Below the pieces are notes generated by a model. The model saw nothing but the letters and a program-made list of their open reading frames with translations, did not search any database and was not told where the DNA came from. The position numbers and the translations under genes are program-made. DNA of 64,000 nt from Rhodospirillales bacterium (lineage in GTDB: Bacteria; Pseudomonadota; Alphaproteobacteria; CACIAM-22H2): NCBI GenBank assembly GCA_016794025.1, contig JAEUKX010000031.1:1-64000 (forward strand), read 5' to 3'. Below are positions 44,640-55,451 of the stretch, in pieces. The first letter of the stretch is position 1, and each line of letters begins with the position of its first letter.

Positions 44640-45866
44640 ATGCTCTACCACCTCTACGACATGCAGCAGACGATGCTTTCGCCCGTGCGGCTTGCCGCCG
44701 AAGCGGTTCAGAACGTCTTCAGCCATCCGATGCTGCCGATGTCGTACACCCGTTTCGGGCGCGCAATGGCTGCCGGCGCCGAGATGATCGAACGCGCGAC
44801 GCGCCGCTATGGCAAGCCCGCATTCCGGCTCGAAAGCACGACCGTCGACGGCACCGAGGTTCCGGTCGTCGAGGAAGTGGCGCTGTCGAAGCCCTTCTGC
44901 GACCTGCTGCATTTCAGGCGCGAAACGGGCGTCGAGCGCGATGACCCGAAGGTGCTGGTCGTCGCGCCGATGTCGGGCCACTACGCAACGCTGCTGCGCG
45001 GAACCGTCGAGGCCTTGCTGCCCGATCACGATGTCTACATTACCGACTGGGTCAATGCCGCGCTCGTGCCGCTGATCGAATCTGCCGAGTTCGGGCTCGA
45101 CGACTATATCGACTACCTGATCGAGTTCATGGAGGAACTCGGGCCCGAGACGCACCTCATCGCCGTGTGCCAGCCTTCCGTCCCGGTCATGGCCGCGGTT
45201 TCGCTGATTTCCGCGCTCGATCCCGCCGCAGCACCACGGTCGATGACACTGATGGGCGGCCCCATCGACACGCGCGTGAATCCCACGAAGGTCAACCGGC
45301 TCGCCGAGGAACGCTCGATCGAGTGGTTCGAACGCTCGGTCGTCACGAATGTCCCGCCGGGCTATCCGGGCTTCATGCGCCGCGTCTATCCGGGCTTCAT
45401 CCAGCTTTCCGGCTTCATGAGCATGAATCTCGACCGGCATGTTGGCTCGGCGATGAAGCAGTACCAGCATCTCGTCCGCGGCGACGGCCTGAGCGCGCAG
45501 GGACACCGCGAGTTCTACGACGAGTATCTCTCGGTCATGGACCTCGATGCGGCATTCTATCTGCAGACGGTCCGCATCGCCTTCCAGGAGCATGCGCTGC
45601 CGAACGGCACATGGATCTCGCGCGGGCGAAAGGTCGATCCAGGCGCCATCCGCAACACCGCACTGATGACGGTCGAGGGCGAGCTCGACGACATTTCCGG
45701 CGTTGGGCAGACCTACGCGGCGCATGCGCTGTGCGCCAACCTGCCCGCCGACCGGCATCGGCACTGGCTTCAGAAGAATGTCGGTCACTACGGCATCTTC
45801 AACGGCAAGCGCTGGCGCGGCGAGATCATGCCGCAGGTACGCGGGTTCATCCGCGAGAACCGCTGA
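44640..45866 (+). CDS. phaZ: Intracellular polyhydroxybutyrate depolymerase
   Basis: PhaZ breaks down stored PHB granules inside the cell. The 408-residue protein matches the Ralstonia PhaZ1 type. The catalytic Cys is at 177 (AVCQPSVPVMA; Cys183 in Ralstonia). An acidic residue lies in VEGELDDISG and the late histidine in KNVGHYGIFNGKRW. The N-terminal YHLYDMQQTMLSPVRLAAE and WVNAALVPLIESAEFGLDDYIDY also fit. AAGGAG precedes the ATG. It implies that the organism stores PHB. Its last 20 nt overlap the convergent EamA gene. Confidence 0.93.
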   Translation: MLYHLYDMQQTMLSPVRLAAEAVQNVFSHPMLPMSYTRFGRAMAAGAEMIERATRRYGKPAFRLESTTVDGTEVPVVEEVALSKPFCDLLHFRRETGVERDDPKVLVVAPMSGHYATLLRGTVEALLPDHDVYITDWVNAALVPLIESAEFGLDDYIDYLIEFMEELGPETHLIAVCQPSVPVMAAVSLISALDPAAAPRSMTLMGGPIDTRVNPTKVNRLAEERSIEWFERSVVTNVPPGYPGFMRRVYPGFIQLSGFMSMNLDRHVGSAMKQYQHLVRGDGLSAQGHREFYDEYLSVMDLDAAFYLQTVRIAFQEHALPNGTWISRGRKVDPGAIRNTALMTVEGELDDISGVGQTYAAHALCANLPADRHRHWLQKNVGHYGIFNGKRWRGEIMPQVRGFIRENR

Positions 45867-46773
45867 CCCTTCCCGCGCGCGTCACGAGCGCCAGGCCTGC
45901 GAAGATTGCGGCCATCGAGGCCCACACATAGGCGCTGTGCGTTTCGCCGAAGAGCAGCCAGCCCCAGAAGACGCCGGCGAGCGTCACGAGGAAGCCGGTC
46001 TGGCTGAAGAAGACCGGCCCCGCGAGCCGCAGCACCTCGAAGAAGAGCAGCGAACCGATCCCGCCGAACCCGCACTGCACGAGGAGCGCCCAGTCTGCGG
46101 GCCCTGCCGGCGGCAGCGGCATGTGCACCGAGCCTGTCGCAAGCGCCAGCGGCAGGATGCAGGCGGCGGCACCAAGCTGCATGCCGGCAGCCAGACCGAT
46201 CGAGTCGACCCCGGCCGGCCGGGCGCGGGCGATATAGACGTTCGACAGCGCATAGAAGAACGGCACCAGCAGACACAGCAGGACCCAGGGTGTCATCGCC
46301 GGATCCGGCAGGCTCGCGCGCGGCAGGACCACCAGTAGCGCGCCCGCAATGCCGAAACCGATCCCCAGCAGGCGCAGCCGCTGAGGCCGCTCCATGCCGA
46401 CCGCGAGCGCCATGGCGTAGGTGATGACCGGCGACAGGGTGTTGAGGACAGCGGCGAGGCCCGCAGGCACATGGCTGACGACCAGAACGGCGATCGAGTT
46501 GGGGATCGCGATCGCGGTCGCACCGGCAAGGACCGTATACACGAGATGGCGGCGTTCGAGCGGGATCTCGGCGCCGCGCAGCCAGGCCACCGCGGCCAGC
46601 AGCGTCGCCGCGCAGATGGAAACCGCCAGCGTGAAGCCAAGCGGGTGGATTCCGCCTTGCGTGGCGACCTTCGCCAGAGAAAACTGGAGTCCCCAGATCA
46701 GCCCCATGCACGCCATGTAGAAAAGCGCGAGGGCGAGCCTGGGACCATGAAGAGGGGGAGACGTCTCAGCCAT
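45847..46773 (-). CDS. EamA/DMT-family exporter
   Basis: The 308-residue inner-membrane protein has ten helices in two EamA repeats (LALALFYMACMGLIWGLQFS and PWVLLCLLVPFFYALSNVYIA mark the two halves). Such proteins export amino acids or other small metabolites. Substrate is unknown. The start codon shares CATG with the start of the divergent phosphatase-family gene. The first helix begins near residue 13, so the chosen ATG is reasonable. Confidence 0.85.
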   Translation of the reverse strand: MAETSPPLHGPRLALALFYMACMGLIWGLQFSLAKVATQGGIHPLGFTLAVSICAATLLAAVAWLRGAEIPLERRHLVYTVLAGATAIAIPNSIAVLVVSHVPAGLAAVLNTLSPVITYAMALAVGMERPQRLRLLGIGFGIAGALLVVLPRASLPDPAMTPWVLLCLLVPFFYALSNVYIARARPAGVDSIGLAAGMQLGAAACILPLALATGSVHMPLPPAGPADWALLVQCGFGGIGSLLFFEVLRLAGPVFFSQTGFLVTLAGVFWGWLLFGETHSAYVWASMAAIFAGLALVTRAGRVSGSRG

Positions 46774-47638
46774 GCTGTTCGCCAGCTACAATATCCAGTA
46801 CGGGACCGGAAAGGACGGAAAGATCGACCTGCGCCGCATCGCCGACGCCGTGCGCGGTGCCGACGTGATCGCCATGCAGGAGGTCGAACGCTTCTGGCCG
46901 CGAACCGGCGACGTCGACCAGCCGGCGGTACTGGCCGAGGCGCTGGAAGGCTATTACTGGGTCTATGGTCCGGGCTACGACATGCACGCGGACGGCGCAC
47001 CACCCGGCAACCGGCGCAGGCAGTTCGGCAACATGATCCTGAGCCGGACGCCCATCATCAGTTCGCGCAACCACCTTCTGCCGAAATTCGGCACCGCGAC
47101 ACTGCACAGCATCCAGCGCACCGCCGTCGAGACCGTGATCGATACGCCGAAATCCGGCGCCATGCGCGTCTATTCGACCCATCTTTCGCACCTGAGCGAC
47201 GGCGACCGCGGCCCCCAGATCGACCGGCTTCTCGAAATCTACCGGACCGCACCCTCGGAGGGCGGGGCATGGTCGGGCGGCCACCGGGACGCCGGCTGGA
47301 CGCAAGGCAAGGCCCCGCCGCCGATGCCGCAGCAGGCGGTCTTCATGGGCGACTTCAACATGACGGCCGATTCCCCGCTCTATGCAAGGCTCGTCGGCCC
47401 GCATTCGGCGGAGTACGGCCGCATGACCGCCATCGACGGCCTTGTGGATGCGTATGTCGCTGCCGGACATGCCGAGGAAAGCGGGATCACCTGCGACAGC
47501 ACGAAGAACCGGCGGCTCTACCGGATCGATTACTGCTTCGCGAGTTCGAGCCTCGCGGGCCGCATCCGGCGGGCCTGGATCGACGACAAGGCGCAAGGCT
47601 CGGATCATCAGCCGATCTGGACCGAGATCGATCTGTGA
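46772..47638 (+). CDS. Endonuclease/exonuclease/phosphatase-family hydrolase
   Basis: The 288-residue cytoplasmic metal-dependent phosphodiesterase has the fold's motifs in order: ASYNIQYG, MQEVERF, STHLSHLS, MGDFNMTAD and SDHQPIW. Family members cut phosphodiesters in DNA, sphingomyelin, phospholipids or inositol phosphates; the substrate is not evident. It ends 4 nt before the convergent ugpC, where other genomes often keep the glycerophosphodiesterase ugpQ. A role in glycerophosphodiester use is thus possible. Its ribosome site GAGGGGGAG lies inside the divergent EamA coding region. Confidence 0.85.
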   Translation: MLFASYNIQYGTGKDGKIDLRRIADAVRGADVIAMQEVERFWPRTGDVDQPAVLAEALEGYYWVYGPGYDMHADGAPPGNRRRQFGNMILSRTPIISSRNHLLPKFGTATLHSIQRTAVETVIDTPKSGAMRVYSTHLSHLSDGDRGPQIDRLLEIYRTAPSEGGAWSGGHRDAGWTQGKAPPPMPQQAVFMGDFNMTADSPLYARLVGPHSAEYGRMTAIDGLVDAYVAAGHAEESGITCDSTKNRRLYRIDYCFASSSLAGRIRRAWIDDKAQGSDHQPIWTEIDL

Positions 47639-47642
47639 ACCG

Positions 47643-48722
<1,080 letters not shown>

Positions 48723-48750
48723 CGTCCACTTCCTTAAATCGAAATCGGGA

Positions 48751-49602
48751 TCACTTCTCGGTCTCGACGAGACCCTTCACGAACAGCTTCTGCATCACGA
48801 CCACGACCACCACCGGCGGCAGCAGCGCCAGCACGGCGGTCGCCATCGCAAGCTGCCATTCGGTCAAGGCATCCTGCGTCGTGATCATCTTCTTGATGCC
48901 GATGACGACCGTCTGCATGTTGTCGCGCGTCGTGATCAGCAGCGGCCAGAGATACTGGTTCCAGCCGTAGATGAACTGGATCACGAACAGCGCCGCGATC
49001 GTCGTCACCGACAGCGGAAGCAGCGTGTCCTTGAAGAACTTGAACGGCCCCGCGCCGTCGATCTTCGACGCCTCGACCAGTTCGCCCGGAACCGTCATGA
49101 AGAACTGCCGGAACAGCAGCGTTGCCGTCGCCGAGGCGATGAGCGGGATCGTGAGACCGGCGTAGGTATCGAGCAGCTTCAGGTCCGCGACGATCTTGTA
49201 GGTCGGGTAGATGCGCACCTCGACGGGCAGCATCAACGTGATGAAGATCAGCCAGAAGGCCGTCATCCGGAACGGGAAGCGGAAAAAGACGATCGCATAG
49301 GCGGAGATCAGCGAGATCGAGATCTTTCCCAGCGAAACGCAGAGCGCCATGACGAGGCTGTTGAGCAGCATCGTGCCGACCGGCTCGCGCGTCGAGGAGC
49401 TCGTTCCGGAGAAGATGATGCGCGAATAGTTCTCGAGCATCTGCCCGCCGGGCAGGAGCGTCATGTTGCCGGTCTGCACGGATGCGGCATCGTAGGTCGA
49501 CGCAAGCAGCGCGAGGTAGACCGGAAACGCGACGATGCATACGCCGATGATCAGCACGAAATGTGGGACAAACCGGCTCGCGAATGTCTGCCGTTCGACC
49601 AT
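48751..49602 (-). CDS. ugpE: sn-Glycerol-3-phosphate ABC importer, permease UgpE
   Basis: The 283-residue inner-membrane permease has six helices and the coupling EAA motif [21 protein letters not shown] (near 190-210). It pairs with UgpA. Its start shares one base with the ugpA stop, and it lies 28 nt before ugpC. Other carbohydrate CUT1 systems look alike; the glpK link decides the call. Confidence 0.9.
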   Translation of the reverse strand: MVERQTFASRFVPHFVLIIGVCIVAFPVYLALLASTYDAASVQTGNMTLLPGGQMLENYSRIIFSGTSSSTREPVGTMLLNSLVMALCVSLGKISISLISAYAIVFFRFPFRMTAFWLIFITLMLPVEVRIYPTYKIVADLKLLDTYAGLTIPLIASATATLLFRQFFMTVPGELVEASKIDGAGPFKFFKDTLLPLSVTTIAALFVIQFIYGWNQYLWPLLITTRDNMQTVVIGIKKMITTQDALTEWQLAMATAVLALLPPVVVVVVMQKLFVKGLVETEK

Positions 49603-50483
49603 CAGTACTGCACCTTGCGCTCGACGAACCGGAACTGGATCGCCGTCAGGGCAATGACGATCACCATCAGGACCACCGACTGCGCGGCCGAACCGCCGAG
49701 GTCCGAGCCAAGCTTGCCGTCATAATACACCTTGAACACCATCGTGACCGTGTTGCCGGCAGGCCCGCCGCCCGTCACGGAGTCGATGATGCCGAACGTG
49801 TCGAAGAACACGTAGACGATGTTGACGACGAGCAGGAAGAAGGCGGTTGGCGACAGCAGCGGGAAGATGATCGTCCAGAACCGGCGCATGGGCCGCGCCC
49901 CGTCGATCGCGGCCGCCTCGATCACGCTCTTGGGGATCGCGGCGAGTCCGGCCAGGAAAAAGAGGAAGTTGTACGAGATCTGCTTCCAGGTCGCGGCGAG
50001 AACGACGAGCACCATCGCATGCGTCCCGTTGAGCAGCGGATTCCAGTCGACGCCCCAGCCGCGCAGCACCTTGGCGAGCATGCCAAGCGACGGCTGGAAC
50101 ATGAACAGCCACAGGACGCCGGCAACCGCAGGCGCCACGGCGTAGGGCCAGATCAGCATCGTCTTGTAGATTGCGGCCCCCTTGATCTGCTTGTCCGCCA
50201 TGACGGCCAGCAGGAGGCCGCACGCAAGCGACAGGAACGCGACAAGGACGGAGAAGACCGCGGTCGTCCCCATGGTGCGGTAATATTCGGGGTTCGCGAA
50301 AAGCTCGCGGTAGTTCTCGAACCAGACAAATTCGGTCGAGATCCCGAACGCGTCCTGCAGAAGGAACGACTGCCAGACCGCCTGCCCGGCCGGTAGGTAG
50401 AAAAAGACAACGACGATCGCGAACTGCGGCAGCAGCAGCGTGTAGGGCAGCAGCTTGCCGCCGAACATCACGCGTCGATCCAT
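49602..50483 (-). CDS. ugpA: sn-Glycerol-3-phosphate ABC importer, permease UgpA
   Basis: The 293-residue six-helix permease has the EAA motif [22 protein letters not shown] and starts [20 protein letters not shown], normal for UgpA. GGAGAG just upstream of 50483 sets the start. It follows ugpB by 81 nt with a strong hairpin in the gap, and overlaps ugpE by one base. Confidence 0.91.
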   Translation of the reverse strand: MDRRVMFGGKLLPYTLLLPQFAIVVVFFYLPAGQAVWQSFLLQDAFGISTEFVWFENYRELFANPEYYRTMGTTAVFSVLVAFLSLACGLLLAVMADKQIKGAAIYKTMLIWPYAVAPAVAGVLWLFMFQPSLGMLAKVLRGWGVDWNPLLNGTHAMVLVVLAATWKQISYNFLFFLAGLAAIPKSVIEAAAIDGARPMRRFWTIIFPLLSPTAFFLLVVNIVYVFFDTFGIIDSVTGGGPAGNTVTMVFKVYYDGKLGSDLGGSAAQSVVLMVIVIALTAIQFRFVERKVQY

Positions 50484-50520
50484 GTCCCGCTCTCCGGTGC
50501 CGGTTTCCCAAAACGAGATC

Positions 50521-50547
50521 GGGCCGGGTCGCTGGACGACCCGGCCC
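50521..50547 (-). other. Intercistronic hairpin between ugpB and ugpA
   Basis: GGGCCGGGTC (50521-50530) and GACCCGGCCC (50538-50547) form a perfect 10-bp stem with a 7-nt loop. In the transcribed direction it is followed by GATCTCGTTTTGGG, only a short T run. It may protect the ugpB end of the mRNA or cause partial termination, giving more binding protein than permease, as seen for other binding-protein operons. Confidence 0.6.
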
Positions 50548-50564
50548 AACCCGTCACTTCCGCT

Positions 50565-51902
50565 TCAGCGCGAGGCTGTACGCTCGAACTGACGCAGCAT
50601 CGTGTTGCCGCGGCTTACCGCCGCGTCGAGGGCGGCCTGCGGCGTTTTCTTGCCGGCAAGCGCATCCTCGATTTCCTCGGCCCACACGTCGCGGATCTGG
50701 ACGAGGTTGCCGAAGCGCAGCCCACGCGAGTTCGGCGTGGGCGCCTTGTTGGTGAGCTCGAGCAGCGGCGTCTCGAGATACGGGTTCGTCTTGTAGAACC
50801 CGGCAGCCTTCACCTTCTCGTAGGCAGCCTTGGTGATCGGCAGGTAGCCCGAGTCGGTGTGCAGCTTCGCCTGACGGTCGGTATCCGACAGGAAGGCGAG
50901 GAACTTCGCCACGCCCTTGTACTCGTTGGCCGACTTGCCGCCCATGATCCAGAGCGATGCGCCGCCCAGCGTCGAGTTCTGCGGGGCGCCCGGCGCGTCC
51001 GGATAGTACGGCATCGCGGCATTGGCCCAGTCGAACTTGGCGTTCGCCTTGACGTTGCCGTAGAAGCCGGACGACGTGAGCAGGATCGGGCATTCGCCCG
51101 ACGTGAACGCGCCTTCGCCCGTGTTCGTCCGGCCGCCATAGACGTAGGTCTTGTCCTTGGCCATCTCGACGAGATTGGCGAGGTGCTTCACGTGCAGCGG
51201 CGAATTGATCTTCAGCTCGGTATCGAAGCCGTCGATGCCGTTCGACTTCGTGCCGATCGGGATGTTGTGCCAGACCGAGAACTGCTCGATGTTGACCCAC
51301 GTCACCCACGCTGTCGAGAAGCCGCAGTTCGGCGTGGCCGAGGCCTTGAGCTTCTTGGCGGCAGCAAAGACATCGGGCCACGTCTTCGGCGGCGCGTCGG
51401 GATTGAGGCCCGCCTTGCGGAACGCGTCCTTGTTGTACCACATCACCGTGGAGGACGAGTTGAACGGGAAGGACAGCATTTCGCCCTTCGAGGTCGAGTA
51501 ATAGCCCGTCACCGCCGGAAGGTAGGCCTGCGGATCGAACTTCTCGCCCGCGTCCTTCATCACGTCGGCAACCGGCTTGATGGCGCCCTTGGCGGCCATC
51601 ATCGTCGCCGTCCCCACCTCGAACACCTGGAGGATGTGCGGGGCGCTGCCGGCACGGAACGCGGCAATGCCAGCACTCATCGTGTCGGGGTACGAGCCCT
51701 TGTAGGCGACGACGACCTTGTAATCCTTCTGGGTCGCGTTGAAGTCGGCAGCCAGCTTGTTGACGACGTCGTTGTTGGCGCCCGTCATGGCATGCCACCA
51801 CTGGATTTCGGTCTGCGCGAACGCGGGCGCCGCGACCGTCAGGGCGGTTCCGGCGAGAAGGACGCCGGCAAGCCGCAGGGTGAACTTACGACCGAGGTTC
51901 AT
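50565..51902 (-). CDS. ugpB: sn-Glycerol-3-phosphate-binding periplasmic protein
   Basis: The 445-residue family 1 solute-binding protein has a signal peptide (MNLGRKFTLRLAGVLLAGTALTVAAPAFAQ). The mature start TEIQWWHAMTGANNDVVN is the UgpB-type N-terminus. LTSSGFYGNV and GGASLWIMGGKSANEYKG follow later. It captures glycerol-3-phosphate (and possibly glycerophosphodiesters) for UgpAEC. AGAGAGGAAG gives a strong ribosome site. A Pho-box-like site lies about 100 nt upstream. Confidence 0.92.
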   Translation of the reverse strand: MNLGRKFTLRLAGVLLAGTALTVAAPAFAQTEIQWWHAMTGANNDVVNKLAADFNATQKDYKVVVAYKGSYPDTMSAGIAAFRAGSAPHILQVFEVGTATMMAAKGAIKPVADVMKDAGEKFDPQAYLPAVTGYYSTSKGEMLSFPFNSSSTVMWYNKDAFRKAGLNPDAPPKTWPDVFAAAKKLKASATPNCGFSTAWVTWVNIEQFSVWHNIPIGTKSNGIDGFDTELKINSPLHVKHLANLVEMAKDKTYVYGGRTNTGEGAFTSGECPILLTSSGFYGNVKANAKFDWANAAMPYYPDAPGAPQNSTLGGASLWIMGGKSANEYKGVAKFLAFLSDTDRQAKLHTDSGYLPITKAAYEKVKAAGFYKTNPYLETPLLELTNKAPTPNSRGLRFGNLVQIRDVWAEEIEDALAGKKTPQAALDAAVSRGNTMLRQFERTASR

Positions 51903-51998
51903 CGGGTTTCTTCCTCTCTTGTTATCGCGCGGCGGTTCGACATATGCGCCGATGCCGCGTCGTTTAGGCTTCGCGCGTGTCCCGACGGGGACATTCGT

Positions 51999-52016
51999 GT
52001 GAAGCTTTTATGACCA
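51999..52016 (-). promoter_or_regulatory. Pho-box-like operator upstream of ugpB
   Basis: On the transcribed strand the site reads TGGTCATAAAAGCTTCAC. By eye, 12 of 18 positions match the E. coli PhoB consensus CTGTCATAAATCTGTCAC, including both TCA(T/C) half-site cores at an 11-bp period. It lies in the 126-nt gap between glpK and ugpB. The same stretch contains two AAGCTT copies (52002-52007 and 52016-52021). Regulation by PhoB is expected for ugp genes but is inferred here. Confidence 0.45.
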
Positions 52017-52028
52017 AGCTTTATCACG

Positions 52029-53564
52029 TCACCGTTTGGCACCCAAGCCCTTCCGCGCGCCCTTGGCGCCTGAATCCGACCGGACCCGCGCCACCGCATC
52101 GCACCATGCTGCATACAATTTATCGTTCGCGGCACGATCGCCCTGCGGCGCGAAGACCCGGTCCGCCTGACGCGCGCGCGCGATGTCGTCGATCGAGCCG
52201 TATACACCCGCACCCAGTCCCGCCAGCGCGGCGGCGCCCCAGGCCGTCGTCTCGGCCACCCTCGGCCGGTCGACCTCAAGCCCCAGCTGGTCGGCGAGGA
52301 ACTGCATGATCCAGTCATTGGCAACCATGCCGCCGTCCACGCGGATCGTCGCCAGCGCCGCACGGGGCCCCATGTCCGCGCGCATGGCGCCCATCAGGTC
52401 GCGCGTCTGGTAGGCCGTCGATTCGAGGGCCGCCCGCACGATCTGCGGCAGCCCGGAATCGCGCGTGAGACCGAAGATGGCGCCGCGTGCGTCGGGATCC
52501 CACCAGGGCGCGCCAAGACCCGTGAAGGCCGGCACGAGATAGACGCCACCATTGTCCGGGATCGATCGGGCGATCGCCTCGCTTTCGGATGCCTTGGTAA
52601 CCGCTTTCAGGCCGTCGCGGACCCACTGGATGACCGCCCCGGAAATGAAGATCGACCCCTCGAGGGCATAGGTGGCCTTGCCCTTGAGGCGGTAGGCGAC
52701 GGTCGAGAGCAGGCGATTTTTCGATCGGATGAACTTCGTGCCGGTATTGAGGAGCACGAAGCAGCCTGTCCCGTAGGTGCTCTTGACCATGCCGGGCGAG
52801 AAGCATGCCTGTCCCACGGTCGCGGCCTGCTGGTCGCCCGCGATGCCGCGGATGGCAATGGCGCCGCCGAACAGGTCCGCCTCGCTCGATCCGAAGTCCG
52901 CCGCACTGTCGCGAACCTCGGGCAGGAGCGATGCCGGGATCCGGAAAGTCTTCAGAAGTTCGTCGTCCCATCTCTGGCGGCCGATGTCGAAGATCATTGT
53001 CCGCGCGGCATTGGTGGCGTCAGTCGCATGGACCCTGCCGCCGGTCAGCCGCCACAACAGGAACGTGTCGATCGTACCGAACGCCAGCCGGCCGGCTTGC
53101 GCCGCGGCACGCGCACCTTCAACATTGTCGAGGAGCCACGCGATCTTCGAGCCGGAGAAATACGCGTCGAACAGCAATCCGGTCCGCTTGCCAAGCTCGC
53201 CGTCGCCGACTTCCTTGCGCATGCGCCGGCACCAGTCGGCCGTGCGCCGATCCTGCCAGACGAGCGCCTTGTGGATCGGCTTGCCGGTGGCTCGGTCCCA
53301 GAGCACGGTGGTCTCGCGTTGGTTCGTGATCCCCAGTGCCGCGACGTCCCCCGCGGCGAGGCGGGCATTCGCCAGCGCCCGGCGGACGACCGACAGTGTC
53401 GCCTGCCAGATCTCCTCGGCATCGTGCTCGACCCAGCCGGGCTGCGGGTAATGCTGCTTCAGTTCCACCTGGGCGGACGCGACCGGACCACCGTCCGTTC
53501 CGAAGATGATGGCTCGCGTCGAGGTCGTTCCCTGATCGATCGCGAGCAGAAATTGGCCGGCCAT
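52029..53564 (-). CDS. glpK: Glycerol kinase
   Basis: The 511-residue FGGY-family kinase phosphorylates glycerol to glycerol-3-phosphate. It shows the phosphate-1 loop [51 protein letters not shown] and the adenosine motif [19 protein letters not shown] upstream supports ATG 53564 (MAGQFLLA). It precedes ugpBAEC in the same direction, linking uptake of glycerol-3-phosphate and glycerol use. Confidence 0.95.
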   Translation of the reverse strand: MAGQFLLAIDQGTTSTRAIIFGTDGGPVASAQVELKQHYPQPGWVEHDAEEIWQATLSVVRRALANARLAAGDVAALGITNQRETTVLWDRATGKPIHKALVWQDRRTADWCRRMRKEVGDGELGKRTGLLFDAYFSGSKIAWLLDNVEGARAAAQAGRLAFGTIDTFLLWRLTGGRVHATDATNAARTMIFDIGRQRWDDELLKTFRIPASLLPEVRDSAADFGSSEADLFGGAIAIRGIAGDQQAATVGQACFSPGMVKSTYGTGCFVLLNTGTKFIRSKNRLLSTVAYRLKGKATYALEGSIFISGAVIQWVRDGLKAVTKASESEAIARSIPDNGGVYLVPAFTGLGAPWWDPDARGAIFGLTRDSGLPQIVRAALESTAYQTRDLMGAMRADMGPRAALATIRVDGGMVANDWIMQFLADQLGLEVDRPRVAETTAWGAAALAGLGAGVYGSIDDIARARQADRVFAPQGDRAANDKLYAAWCDAVARVRSDSGAKGARKGLGAKR

Positions 53565-53679
53565 ACGAGCGCCACTCCCCTGAACGTTCCTTGGTTTGCC
53601 GGACAATCGCCCATGCCGCCCGGCCCCGGCAAGCGGGACTTGCGCAAGCCGCCTGTTTCGTGGCTCGCTCGTGCGCACC

Positions 53680-54306
53680 ATGCCTGTCACACCCGATATC
53701 TGGCTCGCCTTTGCCGCAGCCGCCGCCATCCTGATCGCCATCCCCGGGCCGACCACGCTTGTCGTCCTTGGCCATACGCTTTCCGGCGGCCGGGCGCTCG
53801 GATTGCTGAGCCTCGTGGGCGTTGCACTGGGCGACGTCTGCGCGATCAGCCTGTCGGTCCTCGGCTTCGGCGCGATCCTCGCGGCATCGGCGACGGCATT
53901 CGAAATTCTGAAATGGATCGGAGCGGCCTATCTGGTATGGCTCGGCATCGGCCTGTGGCGCGCACCCGCGGCCGCACTTGCGGCACCCGAGGAGATGCGC
54001 CGTTCGCCGCGCGAGGCGATCCTTCGCAGCTTCACGGTGACGCTCCTGAACCCGAAGGGCATCCTGTTTTTCGCGGCCTTCCTGCCCCAGTTCCTCGATC
54101 CTGGCCGCCCGCTTTTCGCGCAGGTCGCGATGCTGACGGCGACATTTGTCTTCTTGGCGACGACGATCCAGGGCGGCTACGTGCTTGCGGCGGGCCGCGC
54201 ACGACGCGGGCTGGTCGGCGTTTCGGCAATGCGCCGGCTCAATCGTGCCGGCGGGGCGATGCTGGTCGGAGCCGGCGTCCTGACCGCGACGCTCAAACGC
54301 GCCTAG
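53680..54306 (+). CDS. LysE/RhtB-family exporter
   Basis: The 208-residue inner-membrane protein has about six helices and the family marks [40 protein letters not shown] and the [18 protein letters not shown] segment. It exports amino acids or related metabolites. It is divergent from glpK (115 nt apart). ATG 53680 is preferred over an upstream ATG because the first helix follows directly. Its stop shares CTAG with the convergent aminotransferase gene. Confidence 0.9.
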   Translation: MPVTPDIWLAFAAAAAILIAIPGPTTLVVLGHTLSGGRALGLLSLVGVALGDVCAISLSVLGFGAILAASATAFEILKWIGAAYLVWLGIGLWRAPAAALAAPEEMRRSPREAILRSFTVTLLNPKGILFFAAFLPQFLDPGRPLFAQVAMLTATFVFLATTIQGGYVLAAGRARRGLVGVSAMRRLNRAGGAMLVGAGVLTATLKRA

Positions 54307-55451
54307 AGCCTGCTCCAGTCAACGGCGGCAAGCCGCTCGTACTGGCCGACGTCGTTGTAGATCTGGGCCGACACGCGGACCCACAGCCGCCCGTCGAAGG
54401 CCATCACGGGCGCGCGCACGCGATGGCGCGCGAACAGCGCGGCATAGAGCGCCAGCGCCGTCGCCTCCTCGGCGGTACGGTCCACCGGAAGCATCACGGC
54501 AGCAAGGTGCCCGCGCATCGAGGCCGGGCCGCTCGCGCGCGTGCCATAGGCCGATACGAGGCACGCGGCCGCGCGCGCGCAAAGCGCATCGTTGTGCGCG
54601 CGGATCGCCGCCCATCCGTAGCGCGCGCCGAAGGCCAGCGCATCAGCCAGCGACAGCCACGCGCCGACATCGCGCGTTCCGATCCAGTCGAACTCTTCCG
54701 CAAGACCCTTGCCGTAACCGTGCGAGATCGTTCCCGGATGGATGCGATCGCGCCAGCGCGGTGCAACCGACAGGAACGCCGCACCCTTGCACGCGAATAG
54801 CCATTTGTGCGCGTTGCCGACATAGAAATCGGCACCCAGCGCCGCGAGATCGAGATCGACCTGACCGGGTGCATGCGCGCCGTCGATCAGGATCGGCACG
54901 CCGTGATCGCGCGCCAGCGCCACGAGCCGAGCCACCGGCAGGACAAGGGCTGTCGGCGAAGTGATGTGGTCGGCCACGACAAGGCGCGTTCGCGGACTGA
55001 TCGCCCGACCGACCGTTTCGACGACGATATCCGGATCGATTGCCGCAGCCGGCAGCTCGGCGACTTTCGGGATCGCCCCGGTCATTCGGCACACATGTTC
55101 GATCGTGCGTGTCACCGCACGATAGCCGTGCGTGGTGAACACGATCTCGTCGCCCGGCACAAAGTCGAGCGAACGCAGCACGGCGTTGGCGCCCTGGGTC
55201 GCGTTCTCGACGAGAACGAGCCCTGCCGGGTCGCCGTTGACGAACGCTGCCATCGCGGTGCGTGCGGCCGCGACGGCTTCCGGCCACACGCCGCGCACGA
55301 AGCCCGTCGTATCCGCCTCCATCCGTCGGCGCCAGCGCTCGGCCGACTCCATGACCGCGCGCGGCGTGGCACCGAACGAGCCGTGGTTCAGATGCGCGAT
55401 TTCCGGGTCGAGCAGGAATTCGCCGCGACACGCGGCGCCGAATTCAGGCAT
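54303..55451 (-). CDS. Aminotransferase class V protein (isopenicillin N epimerase-like)
   Basis: The 382-residue PLP enzyme shows HLNHGSFGATPRAV at the N-terminus, ENATQGANAVLRS, LIDGAHAPGQVDLDL with the PLP-ring residues, and the Schiff-base lysine Lys216 in GNAHKWLFACKG. This matches the isopenicillin N epimerase-like branch, whose members also act as cysteine desulfurase-like or ergothioneine-type lyases; substrate unknown. No penicillin genes are near. It overlaps the upstream Gpx gene by 8 nt. Confidence 0.88.
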   Translation of the reverse strand: MPEFGAACRGEFLLDPEIAHLNHGSFGATPRAVMESAERWRRRMEADTTGFVRGVWPEAVAAARTAMAAFVNGDPAGLVLVENATQGANAVLRSLDFVPGDEIVFTTHGYRAVTRTIEHVCRMTGAIPKVAELPAAAIDPDIVVETVGRAISPRTRLVVADHITSPTALVLPVARLVALARDHGVPILIDGAHAPGQVDLDLAALGADFYVGNAHKWLFACKGAAFLSVAPRWRDRIHPGTISHGYGKGLAEEFDWIGTRDVGAWLSLADALAFGARYGWAAIRAHNDALCARAAACLVSAYGTRASGPASMRGHLAAVMLPVDRTAEEATALALYAALFARHRVRAPVMAFDGRLWVRVSAQIYNDVGQYERLAAVDWSRL

